Of a stretch of DNA of 64,000 nt, positions 1-8,934 are shown piece after piece; positions within the stretch are counted from its first letter, which is position 1; each line of letters starts with the position of its first letter. This DNA is from Rosistilla carotiformis (GTDB taxonomy: Bacteria > Planctomycetota > Planctomycetia > Pirellulales > Pirellulaceae). A program made the translations under genes and the position numbers. The notes under the pieces were generated by a model that saw nothing but the letters and a program-made list of their open reading frames with translations, searched no databases and was not told the origin of the DNA. The stretch spans positions 744,001-808,000 of the forward strand of contig NZ_CP036348.1 in assembly GCF_007753095.1 (NCBI RefSeq). Direction: 5' to 3'.

Positions 1-1058
1 AGATGTTCACGGACAAATGCGTCGTCGTTCAGATGGGGATAGGCGGCGAGGACTCGGTCGATCTCTTCCGACTGGCCGGGCGAGAGAACTGCGTTGGGGT
101 CCAAGCACCAGGTCCCCGGCAGCAGGCCTTGGCGACGCAGCACCTCATGAATTCCAGGGATGCAGCCGGCAAAGTTGTTCGCCGCATCGAAGAAGGCTGC
201 GTTGCAATCGGTGACTTCGATGTTGCGGCTCAACAATTCCGTCGGGATGTTGTCATCGCCGCAGTCGATCATCCGATGGATTTCGTCGAGCAGTTTGGTG
301 GCCGCGCGAGTCCAAACGCACCAATGTCCCAACAGGCCCCCACGGATCCGAACCGACTTCACGCCCTGTGAGGTGACCATCCGGTAGGGTGTGATCAGGT
401 CGGCGATGATGTTGTCGTCGTTGCCGGTGTAGAGTGTGATCGAATCCTCGCGACTGGCATCGCAAACCGCCCGAATGACATCAAGTGTTTGGTAGCGGTT
501 GAAGGGAGCCAGCTTGATCGCGATGACGTTTTCGATCTCGGCAAACTCACGCCAGAAGCGATACGGCAACACGCGGCCACCGACGGCGGGCTGTAAGTAA
601 AAGCCGATCACCGGCATGATTTCGGCGACTTCACGGCAATGATCTAACAAGTCGTCGATGCTGCTCTCGGCAAGGGCCGCCAAGCTCAACAGACAGGCGT
701 GATACCGCTGCGATACGGCGAATTGGGCTTCGGCGACTGCTTGCGGCGTCTCCCCGCAAACTCCCGCAACTTTAAACAGTTCGCGTCCCTGATCGCCCGC
801 GTATTGGTCGATGACCTCCGACGCCAGGCTCAGCACCGGTTTGAATAATCCAATCGACGGATCGCGGATGGCAAACTGTGTCGAATGGACGCCAACGGCG
901 ATGCCGCCGGCCCCCGCGTCGATGTAGTACCGCGTTAGAGCAGTTTGGTAGCGTGGTGCGAATTTTCGCTGGGCGTCCAATGCCAACGGCTGGGCCGGGA
1001 TGACGGTTCCTCGGCGTACGTTCTCGCGGACGGCGGCGGGCAGGTCTTGGATCTTCAT
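1..1058 (-). CDS. Dihydrodipicolinate synthase (DHDPS) family protein, partial
   Basis: The minus strand is open from an ATG at 1058 to the window edge, giving about 352 residues without a stop, so the 3' end is missing. The protein begins MKIQDLPAAVRENVRRG and has the TIM-barrel character of the DHDPS/N-acetylneuraminate lyase superfamily: a GAGGIAVGVHST stretch early, VIGFYLQPAVGG in the middle, a candidate Schiff-base lysine in AIKLAPFNRY, then LYTGNDDN. The family makes or cleaves carbon-carbon bonds to pyruvate-like substrates; the substrate here cannot be read from sequence. The start lies 4 bp after the stop of the upstream SDR gene, so the two are almost certainly one operon. That pairing suggests breakdown or modification of a sugar or sugar acid rather than lysine synthesis, but this is inference. 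Confidence 0.8.
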   Translation of the reverse strand, partial: MKIQDLPAAVRENVRRGTVIPAQPLALDAQRKFAPRYQTALTRYYIDAGAGGIAVGVHSTQFAIRDPSIGLFKPVLSLASEVIDQYAGDQGRELFKVAGVCGETPQAVAEAQFAVSQRYHACLLSLAALAESSIDDLLDHCREVAEIMPVIGFYLQPAVGGRVLPYRFWREFAEIENVIAIKLAPFNRYQTLDVIRAVCDASREDSITLYTGNDDNIIADLITPYRMVTSQGVKSVRIRGGLLGHWCVWTRAATKLLDEIHRMIDCGDDNIPTELLSRNIEVTDCNAAFFDAANNFAGCIPGIHEVLRRQGLLPGTWCLDPNAVLSPGQSEEIDRVLAAYPHLNDDAFVREH

Positions 1059-1062
1059 CGAA

Positions 1063-2088
1063 TCAATACGCTCCGTCGCTGATTTCAAAGTGCGTTGGTT
1101 TTCCCAACGAGCGGCCGCCGGTCTTGATCCAGTGTGCCTGCCAACGGATCAGTTGATCGGCGGTGACCGACGGTGGGCCAAACAACTTCGTCGCCCGAGA
1201 ACTATCGCTCAAATAACAACCATCGCCCGGCGTGGAGGTGAATCGAACAGGTTTTTCGAGCAGCTCGCCAAACTGCCTCGCAACCGCTTCGGTCTCAAGC
1301 GTTTCAGGACCGGTGACGTTCAGAATGTTGGCAGGGGACGAACAGTGCCCCAGGCAGAGCAACGCCTGCCGATTCGCATCCCCTTGCCAGATCACATTAA
1401 AGGCTTCCGCCGAGTTATCGACTGGTTGTCCGTTCCAGATCTTTGTGGCGATGTCGTGCAACACACCGTAGCGAAGGTCGATCGCGTAATTCAGCCGATA
1501 CAGACAGACCGGCGTTCCCCAGCGGTTGCTGCCATATTCGAACATCCGTTCGCGGCCCAGACACGACTGAGCGTATTCGCCGATCGGATCGGGGGGCGTC
1601 GTCTCGTCGGGTTGGCTGTCGACGCGAGCCAGTGGGTAAACGCAACCCGTTGAAAAAGCCACGATCCTGGAATCGCGAAAATGATCGGCGACGTTTGCTG
1701 GGACCAACGTGTTCATCGCCCAAGTCAACGGTTCCTCGCCGCCGGTTCCAAACTTGCGGCCTGCCATGAACAGGACGTTAGGCGATTGAGGCAGCTTTGC
1801 CACAGCGGTGCGGTCGAGCAAATCGCACTGGATCGTCCGAACCCCGGCGGCTTCCAAGCGAGCGCGGGCGTCGGCATCGGAAAACCTCGCGACCCCGTAG
1901 ACGTTCTTTTGAATGCCCGCCTTCTCGATCGCCGCGACAGCCAACTGCCCGAGACTAACTCCCATCTTCCCGGCGATCCCCAGGATGATCAGGTCCCCTT
2001 CCAGTTGATGCATGAAATCGATCAACCGATCATCGGGCTGAGCGAGCATCGCGTCGAGTTGAGCTTCGGATTCGATGAGGTCAGGCAA
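1063..2088 (-). CDS. NAD-dependent epimerase/dehydratase (extended SDR) family protein
   Basis: This 341-residue protein has an N-terminal Rossmann nucleotide-binding stretch, ILGIAGKMG (about residues 34-42), a variant of the GxxGxxG motif. An FSTGCVYP segment near residue 145 matches the extended-SDR strand that carries the catalytic Ser/Thr. The usual YxxxK is not obvious; a Y followed by AQSCLGRERM sits near the expected place, so the active site may be atypical. Members of this superfamily oxidise, reduce or epimerise nucleotide sugars and related compounds. It is the first gene of a two-gene operon with the DHDPS-like gene 4 bp downstream, so both probably act on the same small molecule. 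The substrate is unknown. Confidence 0.75.
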   Translation of the reverse strand: MPDLIESEAQLDAMLAQPDDRLIDFMHQLEGDLIILGIAGKMGVSLGQLAVAAIEKAGIQKNVYGVARFSDADARARLEAAGVRTIQCDLLDRTAVAKLPQSPNVLFMAGRKFGTGGEEPLTWAMNTLVPANVADHFRDSRIVAFSTGCVYPLARVDSQPDETTPPDPIGEYAQSCLGRERMFEYGSNRWGTPVCLYRLNYAIDLRYGVLHDIATKIWNGQPVDNSAEAFNVIWQGDANRQALLCLGHCSSPANILNVTGPETLETEAVARQFGELLEKPVRFTSTPGDGCYLSDSSRATKLFGPPSVTADQLIRWQAHWIKTGGRSLGKPTHFEISDGAY

Positions 2089-2244
2089 GGTGAGAGCCTC
2101 TCTGTAATTAGATAATCAAGCGATCGCGTGGGGAAGGAGCGATCGACGGGAAGGGACCAGCGGCGGGTTTGCGTTCACGCAAGTTGCCCAACATTTTAAC
2201 GATCTTCGATCGGCTCCGTTAGTGGAAGCCAGAGGCCAGGGACC

Positions 2245-2500
2245 GACATAAGATCTGCCGGCGGCGTAAGCCGACGCGGAATACCGCCCAGCCGCGAAGC
2301 GGCAGCAGCATTTAGCTGCGGGCGTCAGCCCGCAGCCCCATCAAGTTTGTCCGGCATCAGCCGCGAAGCGGCGACAGCAACCGAGCGCTACCGCCGCTTC
2401 GCGGCTGATAGTTTTTGGGGGAACGCACGGTTCTGTGGGCTGATGCCCACGGCTAAATGCTGGCATCGCTTCGCGATTAAAACGCCCAGCCACGACAAGC
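2245..2500. repeat. Planctomycete-type palindromic intergenic repeat cluster
   Basis: The gap between the two minus-strand genes holds nested palindromes. The clearest is a perfect 18-bp inverted repeat, 2356-2373 with 2392-2409 (core CAGCCGCGAAGCGGC). Before it is a GCTGCGGGC/GCCCGCAGC hairpin around 2314-2335, and after it GTGGGCTGATGCCCAC around 2436-2451. A run of five T follows the 18-bp stem on the plus strand, but no plus-strand gene leads into it, so I do not call a terminator. The same modules occur in the same order at 24.7-24.9 kb. No ORF here looks coding. Confidence 0.7.
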
Positions 2501-2505
2501 CAACG

Positions 2506-5073
2506 CTATTGAAACGCATCCGCTTGCGGATCGCCACTGGATCTTAGGTAGGCGATGAGGTCGAGTATCTCGTCGAGCGTTAGCACGTTCATCAGCCCCG
2601 ACGGCATCGGCGATAGACCGCTTGGCGTTGTCTGTTCGATCTCCGCGCGTTTTAGCGGGACCGTTTCAGCACGCATCGAATCGGTCTGGACGGTGATCAT
2701 CGTGGCGGAGACGCCGATCGGTCGGCCCGTGACCAGCTCGCCACTGTCCAACAAGTAGCTGCTCAAACGGTATTTTTCGTCGATCACCTTCGACGGCTGA
2801 ACGATCGATTCCAGTAACGCCCGTTCGTCGAAGCGGCTTCCGACGTGAGTCAGGTCCGGGCCCGTTGAGCTTCCCTGTTCGCTCACGCGATGGCACTTCA
2901 CGCACTGCGCTTTCGCCAACGCGGTGCGGCCTTGTTCCCACGACCGACCGTGACGCGCCCGCGGCAGTTCGGCTTCTAGTTCTTCCCACGTCCACTGTTT
3001 GACAAACGAGGCGGAAGGCGATTCGTGTTCGCTCGAGCCATCAACCGCTGTTGCCAGCATCTCCAAGCGTGGTTTCAGATGTTCCTTCTCCGCTTCAGTC
3101 AATGTAGCGATCGCATCTTCCTGGATATTTTGCAGCGACGCGCTCAACAGCTTCCCTCCCTGGAATCGGCGAGCTGCCAACAGCGAATCAAAAAACGCCT
3201 CACGCGTTTCGTTCGTCCAGCCTTCGGAGAGACGAGCCAATCGCTGCGAATAATAGATCATGTCTTCCTGCCCGATCGCGGTGCGGATCAATTTAACCGT
3301 CCGCGGTACCACGTCGGGTGCCTGCAAGTAGATCAGCAAACTGCATAACTCACGATTCACGTAACCGCTTGTCTGTGGATACAAAGGGCTGAGTTGCGAC
3401 AGCACTTTTTCGCGGTCCGCTTCCGAAGGCTCTCCCTGGCGAATGAAGCTCAATTGCCAAACCCGCAGCGCATCCAGCAGATCTTCACGGTGCAACGTCG
3501 CTAGCGGCAGTCGCCCCAGCGCCGTCAAAAGCTGCGACTGATCCTCCGCTCGCCCTCGGTGGGCCAACGCCAACAGCGCGGCAATCGACGCTTTCGGTTG
3601 CGATTCGTTCAACGCTTGTTCGCGCCACAGCTCCAGATTTTGGCGTTCAATGGCCAGCCGCGCCGCAAATCGCAACCAGCGATCGTCGCTGTTCAGGTGA
3701 GGCCAGATGAAGTCAATCGCCTTGGCGTCGGCATCGCTCCGCGTGTGCCATTGTTCCAACTGGTGCCGCACCTTCCGGGCTGCGGCTGATGCCAGTGACA
3801 GATCGGTTTGTTTGGCGTCGAGCGAGGGTGCCGCGAATTCGGGGCCCTCGTAGGTCACTCGATAGAGTCCCGATTGCGAACCGCGTCCCCCGGTGATGAA
3901 GTACATCGCTCCATCGGGGCCAAAAGTCATATCGCAGACGTTTAACGCGCCACCTTCAAGGAACACTTTGTATTGCCCGCCGTAGCTGGCACCACGAGGT
4001 GTCAATTCGACTTGAAAGATGCGGCCGTGCTGCCAGTCGCCCATAAACAGCGACTCACGATATTCCGGCGGAAACTGAGACCGCGTGCCGAACTCGAGCC
4101 CCGTCGGCGAACCCAGCCCGGTATCGAGCGTAGTGGGCAGGCTGTCGGCGAAGTAGTCCGGCCATTTCCCCGTCCCCCAACGCCAACCGTATTCGCCGCC
4201 GGAGACGACATGGTTCAACCGCGTGGGGCGGTACCAAGGCTGGCCGACATCCCATTCCATATCTGCGTCGTACGTGAACATTTCGCCCTCCGCGTTGAAG
4301 GCGACATCAAACTGATTGCGGAAACCACCGGCGACGATCTCCCAGTTCTTTCCCTCGGGATCGGTCTTCGCAACGTACCCCACACGAATGTCTTCCACCG
4401 TGTCGCGGGGTTCGGGCAACAGGTGGTCGTCCTCAGGATCTCGGTAAGGTGAGTCGGCGGCAAAACCCTCCGGAAACGCCACGTCGTTGCCGACAACAAC
4501 GTAAAGCATGTTGTCGGGGCCCAGCACAATCTGATTGGGACCGTGCCCGTAACGACTCTGGTAATCGAACGGCATCAGTTCCTTGACCGAATCAAACTGG
4601 TCATCCCCATTGGTGTCACGCAACCGGTAGAACCCGCTGTTGTTTGTCGCGCACACATACAAACTGTCGTGTGCCCAGAGGATCCCACGGCAATGCTTGA
4701 GTGTGTTTTCGATCACTTCGAATTGGTCGACTTGCCCACGATCGTCGCTCAACGTCAACCTGACCACACCTCGTTTGTCGCGTCCTAGAATCAGTCGGCC
4801 ACGATCGTCGAACGTCATGCTGACCCACGATCCTTCCCCTTTTTCCGCAGACCGCAGCAATTGAGCGCGGAACCCGGCGGGCAAAGCGATCGAATCGACC
4901 GGCGTCGCCTGACCACCGCCGGGAAGATCGTCATCGCCGCAGGCGAGCACACCGCAACAGCTGATCATCAGTAACAACCACGTCGCTCGCACAACGCCAC
5001 GGACTGGTAAAGGGGGTTCAGAAACGAGGCGGAGAGTGTTCAAAGGAAGGGCTCCTGCTGAAACGGAGGTCAA
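2506..5073 (-). CDS. PVC-type heme-binding CxxCH protein with beta-propeller domain
   Basis: This 855-residue predicted secreted or lipid-anchored protein is typical of planctomycetes and Verrucomicrobia. The N-terminus has a hydrophobic segment ending GVLAC followed by GDDD, consistent with a lipobox (Cys about 45); the real start may lie a few codons downstream. Residues 60-430 look like a sugar-dehydrogenase-type beta-propeller, with GPDNMLYVVVGN, GGEYGWRWG and FGPDGAMYFITGGRG. A helical HEAT-like region follows. The last ~135 residues are a monoheme cytochrome domain with QCVKCH as heme attachment and a likely distal Met in LSPMPSGLM. The family is thought to oxidise carbohydrates in the periplasm with electron transfer to the heme, but substrates are not established. 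It stands alone, with repeats on both sides. Confidence 0.85.
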   Translation of the reverse strand: MTSVSAGALPLNTLRLVSEPPLPVRGVVRATWLLLMISCCGVLACGDDDLPGGGQATPVDSIALPAGFRAQLLRSAEKGEGSWVSMTFDDRGRLILGRDKRGVVRLTLSDDRGQVDQFEVIENTLKHCRGILWAHDSLYVCATNNSGFYRLRDTNGDDQFDSVKELMPFDYQSRYGHGPNQIVLGPDNMLYVVVGNDVAFPEGFAADSPYRDPEDDHLLPEPRDTVEDIRVGYVAKTDPEGKNWEIVAGGFRNQFDVAFNAEGEMFTYDADMEWDVGQPWYRPTRLNHVVSGGEYGWRWGTGKWPDYFADSLPTTLDTGLGSPTGLEFGTRSQFPPEYRESLFMGDWQHGRIFQVELTPRGASYGGQYKVFLEGGALNVCDMTFGPDGAMYFITGGRGSQSGLYRVTYEGPEFAAPSLDAKQTDLSLASAAARKVRHQLEQWHTRSDADAKAIDFIWPHLNSDDRWLRFAARLAIERQNLELWREQALNESQPKASIAALLALAHRGRAEDQSQLLTALGRLPLATLHREDLLDALRVWQLSFIRQGEPSEADREKVLSQLSPLYPQTSGYVNRELCSLLIYLQAPDVVPRTVKLIRTAIGQEDMIYYSQRLARLSEGWTNETREAFFDSLLAARRFQGGKLLSASLQNIQEDAIATLTEAEKEHLKPRLEMLATAVDGSSEHESPSASFVKQWTWEELEAELPRARHGRSWEQGRTALAKAQCVKCHRVSEQGSSTGPDLTHVGSRFDERALLESIVQPSKVIDEKYRLSSYLLDSGELVTGRPIGVSATMITVQTDSMRAETVPLKRAEIEQTTPSGLSPMPSGLMNVLTLDEILDLIAYLRSSGDPQADAFQ

Positions 5074-5324
5074 CGGCGAGGATCAAACGTTGCACGGCGT
5101 TTGACGGTGTATTGGGTAGGAGCCACAATCCTACCCCTCACGAATGCTCACATCAAAGCTTTTGGGTGGATCCAGCCAAAACAATAGTGAGATCGTTGAA
5201 ACCGATCGGAGTTGCTGACAGCCACCGCGAAGTTTGTGCGCTGCCAGATTGCAACGGTGTTAATAGGAGCTCCAAGCCGCGGAGGCGGCTTCAATGCTCG
5301 GGCAGGCGAAAAGCCGGTACTCCC
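5074..5324. other. Intergenic region with short hairpins
   Basis: This gap between two minus-strand genes has no convincing ORF. It contains a hairpin with an 8-bp stem (5115-5122 with 5130-5137, core GGGTAGGA) and a 7-bp hairpin (5274-5280 with 5285-5291, AAGCCGC/GCGGCTT) close to the 3' end of the radical SAM gene. Neither is followed by a T tract on the minus strand, so they look like scattered palindromic repeats rather than intrinsic terminators. Confidence 0.4.
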
Positions 5325-6383
5325 CTAAAACAGATTCATCTGCTGCGGGCCGGCGTTGGGATTTTGGAAACGCGTGCTATCGACTGGAGGTAGCGGTTTA
5401 TCCAAGCCATGCTTTTTTGCGAACAACTGAAACATCTGTTTGATCTGTTCAGCGATCGTGCCCGAGCCACGCATGCGTTGATTCCACTGCGAGTCGTACA
5501 TCGAACCATCGCGTGTCTGCCGGACGCGGGCTTCGATCAATTCCTGCTTTTCGGGCTGCGTTCGTTGCAACCATTCGCGAAACACGGGCTCGACCGTCAG
5601 TGGCAGTCGCAGCAGTATGAAGTTTGCCGTCGCGGCTCCCGCCTGTCGCGCTTGATCGAGGATTTCGGGGATCTCCGAATCGTTCAGGCCAGGGATTACC
5701 GGAGCGACCATCACACCAACCGGCACGCCCGCTTCGGCGAGCATTCGCACTGCCCGCAGCCGCGCCGAAGGGATGCTAGTCCGCGGCTCCATCGCCCGGG
5801 CTAGTTCGGGCTGCAGCGTCGTGATCGACAGATAAACGTGGACCAAATTCTGAGCGGCCAATAACTGCAGCAGATCCAGGTCGCGGACGACCAACGCATT
5901 TTTGCTCACGATCCCAACGGGCTGCTGGTATCGCAACGCAACCTCCAGACATTGACGCGTCAACCGGAACTGTCGCTCCGCCGGCTGATAACAATCGGTC
6001 ACGCCGGAAAAACTGATGGTCTCCGGCTGGTATGACTTGCGATTCAGGAACGTTTCCAGCAACTGCGGCGCTTTGTGCTTGACCATGATCTTGGTCTCAA
6101 AGTCGAGCCCCGCGTTGAAGCCAAGAAACTCGTGCGTGTTCCGGGCATAACAGTAAGAGCAACCGTGGACGCAGCCGCGATAGGGATTGACGCTGTAGCG
6201 GAACGGGATGTCGGGCGATTTGTTCTCCGACACGATCGACTTCGAATCGTCGGGCAGATACTCGATCTCCCGCCGATCGTGCGTGGCGAGATGTTCCGCG
6301 TCCCACTGCAACTGCTCAAGATCTAACTCGCGACGAATCGACTCGAATCGATTGGGCGGGTCGAGCTCGGATCCGTGTCGCAT
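5325..6383 (-). CDS. PA0069-type radical SAM protein
   Basis: This 352-residue protein carries the radical SAM [4Fe-4S] motif CVHGCSYC at residues 71-78 (CxxxCxxC), inside the PYRGCxHGCxYCYAR signature of the PA0069/SplB-like group. Flanking family features are KSPDIPFRYSVNPY before the cysteines and FSGVTDCYQPAE after. The cluster binds S-adenosylmethionine and generates a 5'-deoxyadenosyl radical; the substrate of this conserved family is not established. An internal GVMVAPVIPGLND segment matches a conserved barrel strand. It is apparently single, with repeats downstream and a short gap upstream. Confidence 0.9.
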   Translation of the reverse strand: MRHGSELDPPNRFESIRRELDLEQLQWDAEHLATHDRREIEYLPDDSKSIVSENKSPDIPFRYSVNPYRGCVHGCSYCYARNTHEFLGFNAGLDFETKIMVKHKAPQLLETFLNRKSYQPETISFSGVTDCYQPAERQFRLTRQCLEVALRYQQPVGIVSKNALVVRDLDLLQLLAAQNLVHVYLSITTLQPELARAMEPRTSIPSARLRAVRMLAEAGVPVGVMVAPVIPGLNDSEIPEILDQARQAGAATANFILLRLPLTVEPVFREWLQRTQPEKQELIEARVRQTRDGSMYDSQWNQRMRGSGTIAEQIKQMFQLFAKKHGLDKPLPPVDSTRFQNPNAGPQQMNLF

Positions 6384-6515
6384 CGGCTGTATCGTCGAGG
6401 GGAAGAGGATAAGTTTGTTGACCGATGCAGTCTAACAGGCCCAGGCAAACACTGCGATCCGCAGTCCCCGGGGACCTCCAACGCCGAAACTCAATGAAAG
6501 AGGCAGAAGCTACCG

Positions 6516-7643
6516 TCACCCCTTGCTCGCCTCCTGCGTGGTTATTTGCATCAAGTGGATCCGAGAACTGCCCCCCGGGTACTCTCCTCCTTTTAAACCG
6601 CGGCCATTGCCGTTGGGAGCGTTGCAAATCAACAACGCAAGGCGTTCGCCATCGGGATGAGGACTCAACGAGAATCCATTGCTCAGCTTCTTGTCGATCA
6701 ACGCGGCTTCCTCCTCCTCGGGGTGCCAAAGCCAAAGAGGGCCCTTTCGCGGGAACGCCGACGAACATGCAACAAGATGTCCCGACCGATGGAAGATCGC
6801 ATCGTAGGCAAATCCGTCGTTTCTGTCGCCGACAGGCATTTCTCGTTCAACAGTCCCCGTTTCCCAATCGAAGACCATCACACATGGAATGCCAGTGGCA
6901 AAACCGCCGCGAGGTTCCTTTTGACCGATTGCCGCCAAGCGATCCCCGCGAGGGCTGAAGACCAGCCGACGTACGCCCCCGCATTCTTGATTGTTGTGTT
7001 TTTGGTAGAGCGGAGCCGCACCTATTTCACGGACGACTTCGCCCCTCTCTAGGTCCCATTGTCGGATCACGCCAAACATATCACCCGAAACGAGGCTCTT
7101 GCCGTCGGGAGTAAACGTCAAGCTCATCACCTTCGATCCATGCGTCCACTCGGATACTTTCGCTCCATCGCCCGTCGACCACAGTCGCACGACACCATCG
7201 TTTCCGGAAGTCGCAATCTGTGCTCCCGACTTCTGTATCGCGATGGCACGGATCCATCCGTCGTGGGCGGTCAAGTGTTTCCAAAGCGGTTCGCCGGCTG
7301 CGGCTTGCGCGTAGGGATAGCAGGCCAATTGGCCCCAAGAATCGACGGTGAATAGATGGCCCACGATGGGATGGAATACCATTCCCGTGAGCCAGCCATT
7401 GTGTCCGGTCAGCGATTCGGCAGCCGTAAGTCCAGTAGGATTTTCGTCGGTCGGATCGCCCACCGCCCAGCGCACGATCGTTGCATCTTGCCCAACGCCG
7501 ACCAGCCATTGACCGTCGGGAGAAAAACGAGCCTCCAACAGCACGCGGTCGTACGGGATCGGGTCGCCAATCGGTTGCAAAGTTAGTGGCGGCGCGTCGG
7601 CGGTCGATTGTTTTTGTTGACTGTCAGCCATCAGAGTGAACAT
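6516..7643 (-). CDS. WD40 repeat protein, last gene of DUF1549/1553-DUF1501 operon
   Basis: I place the start at ATG 7643, 4 bp after the stop of the DUF1501 gene; a second ATG at 7631 is also possible. A longer open frame upstream overlaps DUF1501 and is not credible. The ~375-residue product has several WD40-like blades: ARFSPDGQWLVGVGQDATIVRW, cut short here as FSPDGQWLVGVG, then HDGWIRAIA, IATSGNDGVVRLW, FTPDGKSLVSGD and FSPRGDRLAAIG. These folds form beta-propellers used as protein-protein platforms. No signal peptide is visible. Co-transcription with two PVC-specific genes suggests they serve a shared process, which is unknown. Confidence 0.85.
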   Translation of the reverse strand: MFTLMADSQQKQSTADAPPLTLQPIGDPIPYDRVLLEARFSPDGQWLVGVGQDATIVRWAVGDPTDENPTGLTAAESLTGHNGWLTGMVFHPIVGHLFTVDSWGQLACYPYAQAAAGEPLWKHLTAHDGWIRAIAIQKSGAQIATSGNDGVVRLWSTGDGAKVSEWTHGSKVMSLTFTPDGKSLVSGDMFGVIRQWDLERGEVVREIGAAPLYQKHNNQECGGVRRLVFSPRGDRLAAIGQKEPRGGFATGIPCVMVFDWETGTVEREMPVGDRNDGFAYDAIFHRSGHLVACSSAFPRKGPLWLWHPEEEEAALIDKKLSNGFSLSPHPDGERLALLICNAPNGNGRGLKGGEYPGGSSRIHLMQITTQEASKG

Positions 7644-7647
7644 CCCG

Positions 7648-8925
7648 TTAAGAGAGCAATTCGGTAACCGCGCCAAAGTCATCATGGGCAACGGGCAATG
7701 GTTGCCCCTGGTTGATGTATTCCATGTGATCTTTTGGAATGCCAAGTGCCTGGAACCAGGTGTGGAACAGATGACCGATATCGTGTTCTGGTCCTTCGAC
7801 AAATGTCCCCAGATCGTTGGTCGCCCCAACGACAGCTCCCTTCTGCAGTCCGCAGCCAGCCATCGCCACCGACCATGCTTCGGGCCAGTGGTCGCGGCCG
7901 CAGTGGGAGTTGATGCGTGGCGTGCGTCCAAATTCACTCAACACGATGACCAAAACATTGTCCAGCAAACTTCGGTCGGCGAGATCTTCGATCAGGGCGG
8001 CAAAGGGTTGATCGAATTGCCGATGCAGGCAATCGCTGGCGTTAAAGTGATCCCCGTGGCTGTCCCAATGGTACGAATTCACTTTGACAAAGCGTACGCC
8101 CGCTTCGATCAATCGACGTCCCATCAACATATGACGCCCCAATTCATGACTGCCGTAACGCTCGACATCTTTCGCCGAAACTTTCGACTCATCAAACAGA
8201 TCCATTCGCCGCATCAAGGTTTGCGCGATCTCATACACACTGGTATCGGCCGCAACTTCATTGCTGAACCGTTGTTGGCCGAAACGTTCGTTAAATCGCG
8301 TGCGAAGCTCCTGACGTAACTGATATTCTTCGGCGGTCAACGAAGGATGGGGCAGCAGATTCGCGGGCGGCTTAGCGTCTCCCAAAGCAAGTGCACCATA
8401 AGCTGGTCCAAGGAACCCGGCATCGGCGGTTTTGAATCCACCGCTTCCAGGTTTCACCCAAACATAAGGTGGCAATCCGGTTCGTGTGGGTCCCATCAGC
8501 TTGGCGACCGCCGATCCTAAATACGGATAGACGACGCCGCGATTCTTGGGATCGCCACGATTGATCCGCGCCACGCCCGCCGAATGACTGTTGTCCTGCG
8601 TATGAACGCTGCGGAGGATCGCCAAATGATGCATTTGCATCGCCGTTTTCGGAAACAGTTCCGAGATGTGAATCCCAGGTACCGACGTCGGGATCGCTCG
8701 GAAAGGACCTCCAAATTGTGTGTTCGGTTTCGGATCCCAACTCTCCAATTGGCTCATCCCTCCATCGAGCCAAATGCACAACACTTGGCGGTCTTTGTCG
8801 CGGAGGTCCTCGGCGACAACAGGCCGCAACATGCTGCCCAGGCCTAGCGTCGCGGCACCGGCGCCCAATAAGCGACGACGCGAAAGTCGATGTTCGTGCG
8901 GACGGCAAAGAGGTGATTTCGACAT
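7648..8925 (-). CDS. DUF1501 domain-containing protein, Tat-type signal
   Basis: This 425-residue protein begins with a twin-arginine-like signal, RLSRRRLLGAGAATLGLG, so export in folded form is likely. The rest fits DUF1501, a family related to the alkaline-phosphatase/sulfatase fold: CIWLDGGMSQLESWDPKP near the N-terminus, SEFGRTPRINSHCGRDHWP near residue 335, then AGCGLQKGAVVGATND. The family is hugely expanded in planctomycetes and almost always sits beside DUF1549/DUF1553 genes, as here (9 bp downstream of that stop). The biochemical role is not established. The WD40 gene follows after 4 bp, so all three genes form one operon. Confidence 0.92.
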   Translation of the reverse strand: MSKSPLCRPHEHRLSRRRLLGAGAATLGLGSMLRPVVAEDLRDKDRQVLCIWLDGGMSQLESWDPKPNTQFGGPFRAIPTSVPGIHISELFPKTAMQMHHLAILRSVHTQDNSHSAGVARINRGDPKNRGVVYPYLGSAVAKLMGPTRTGLPPYVWVKPGSGGFKTADAGFLGPAYGALALGDAKPPANLLPHPSLTAEEYQLRQELRTRFNERFGQQRFSNEVAADTSVYEIAQTLMRRMDLFDESKVSAKDVERYGSHELGRHMLMGRRLIEAGVRFVKVNSYHWDSHGDHFNASDCLHRQFDQPFAALIEDLADRSLLDNVLVIVLSEFGRTPRINSHCGRDHWPEAWSVAMAGCGLQKGAVVGATNDLGTFVEGPEHDIGHLFHTWFQALGIPKDHMEYINQGQPLPVAHDDFGAVTELLS

Positions 8926-8934
8926 AGTGATCTT

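Noticed and set aside
2356-2416. Intrinsic terminator from the 18-bp stem and T5 run on the plus strand
   Set aside because: No plus-strand gene lies upstream; the flanking genes are on the minus strand, so the T run is not at a usable transcript end.
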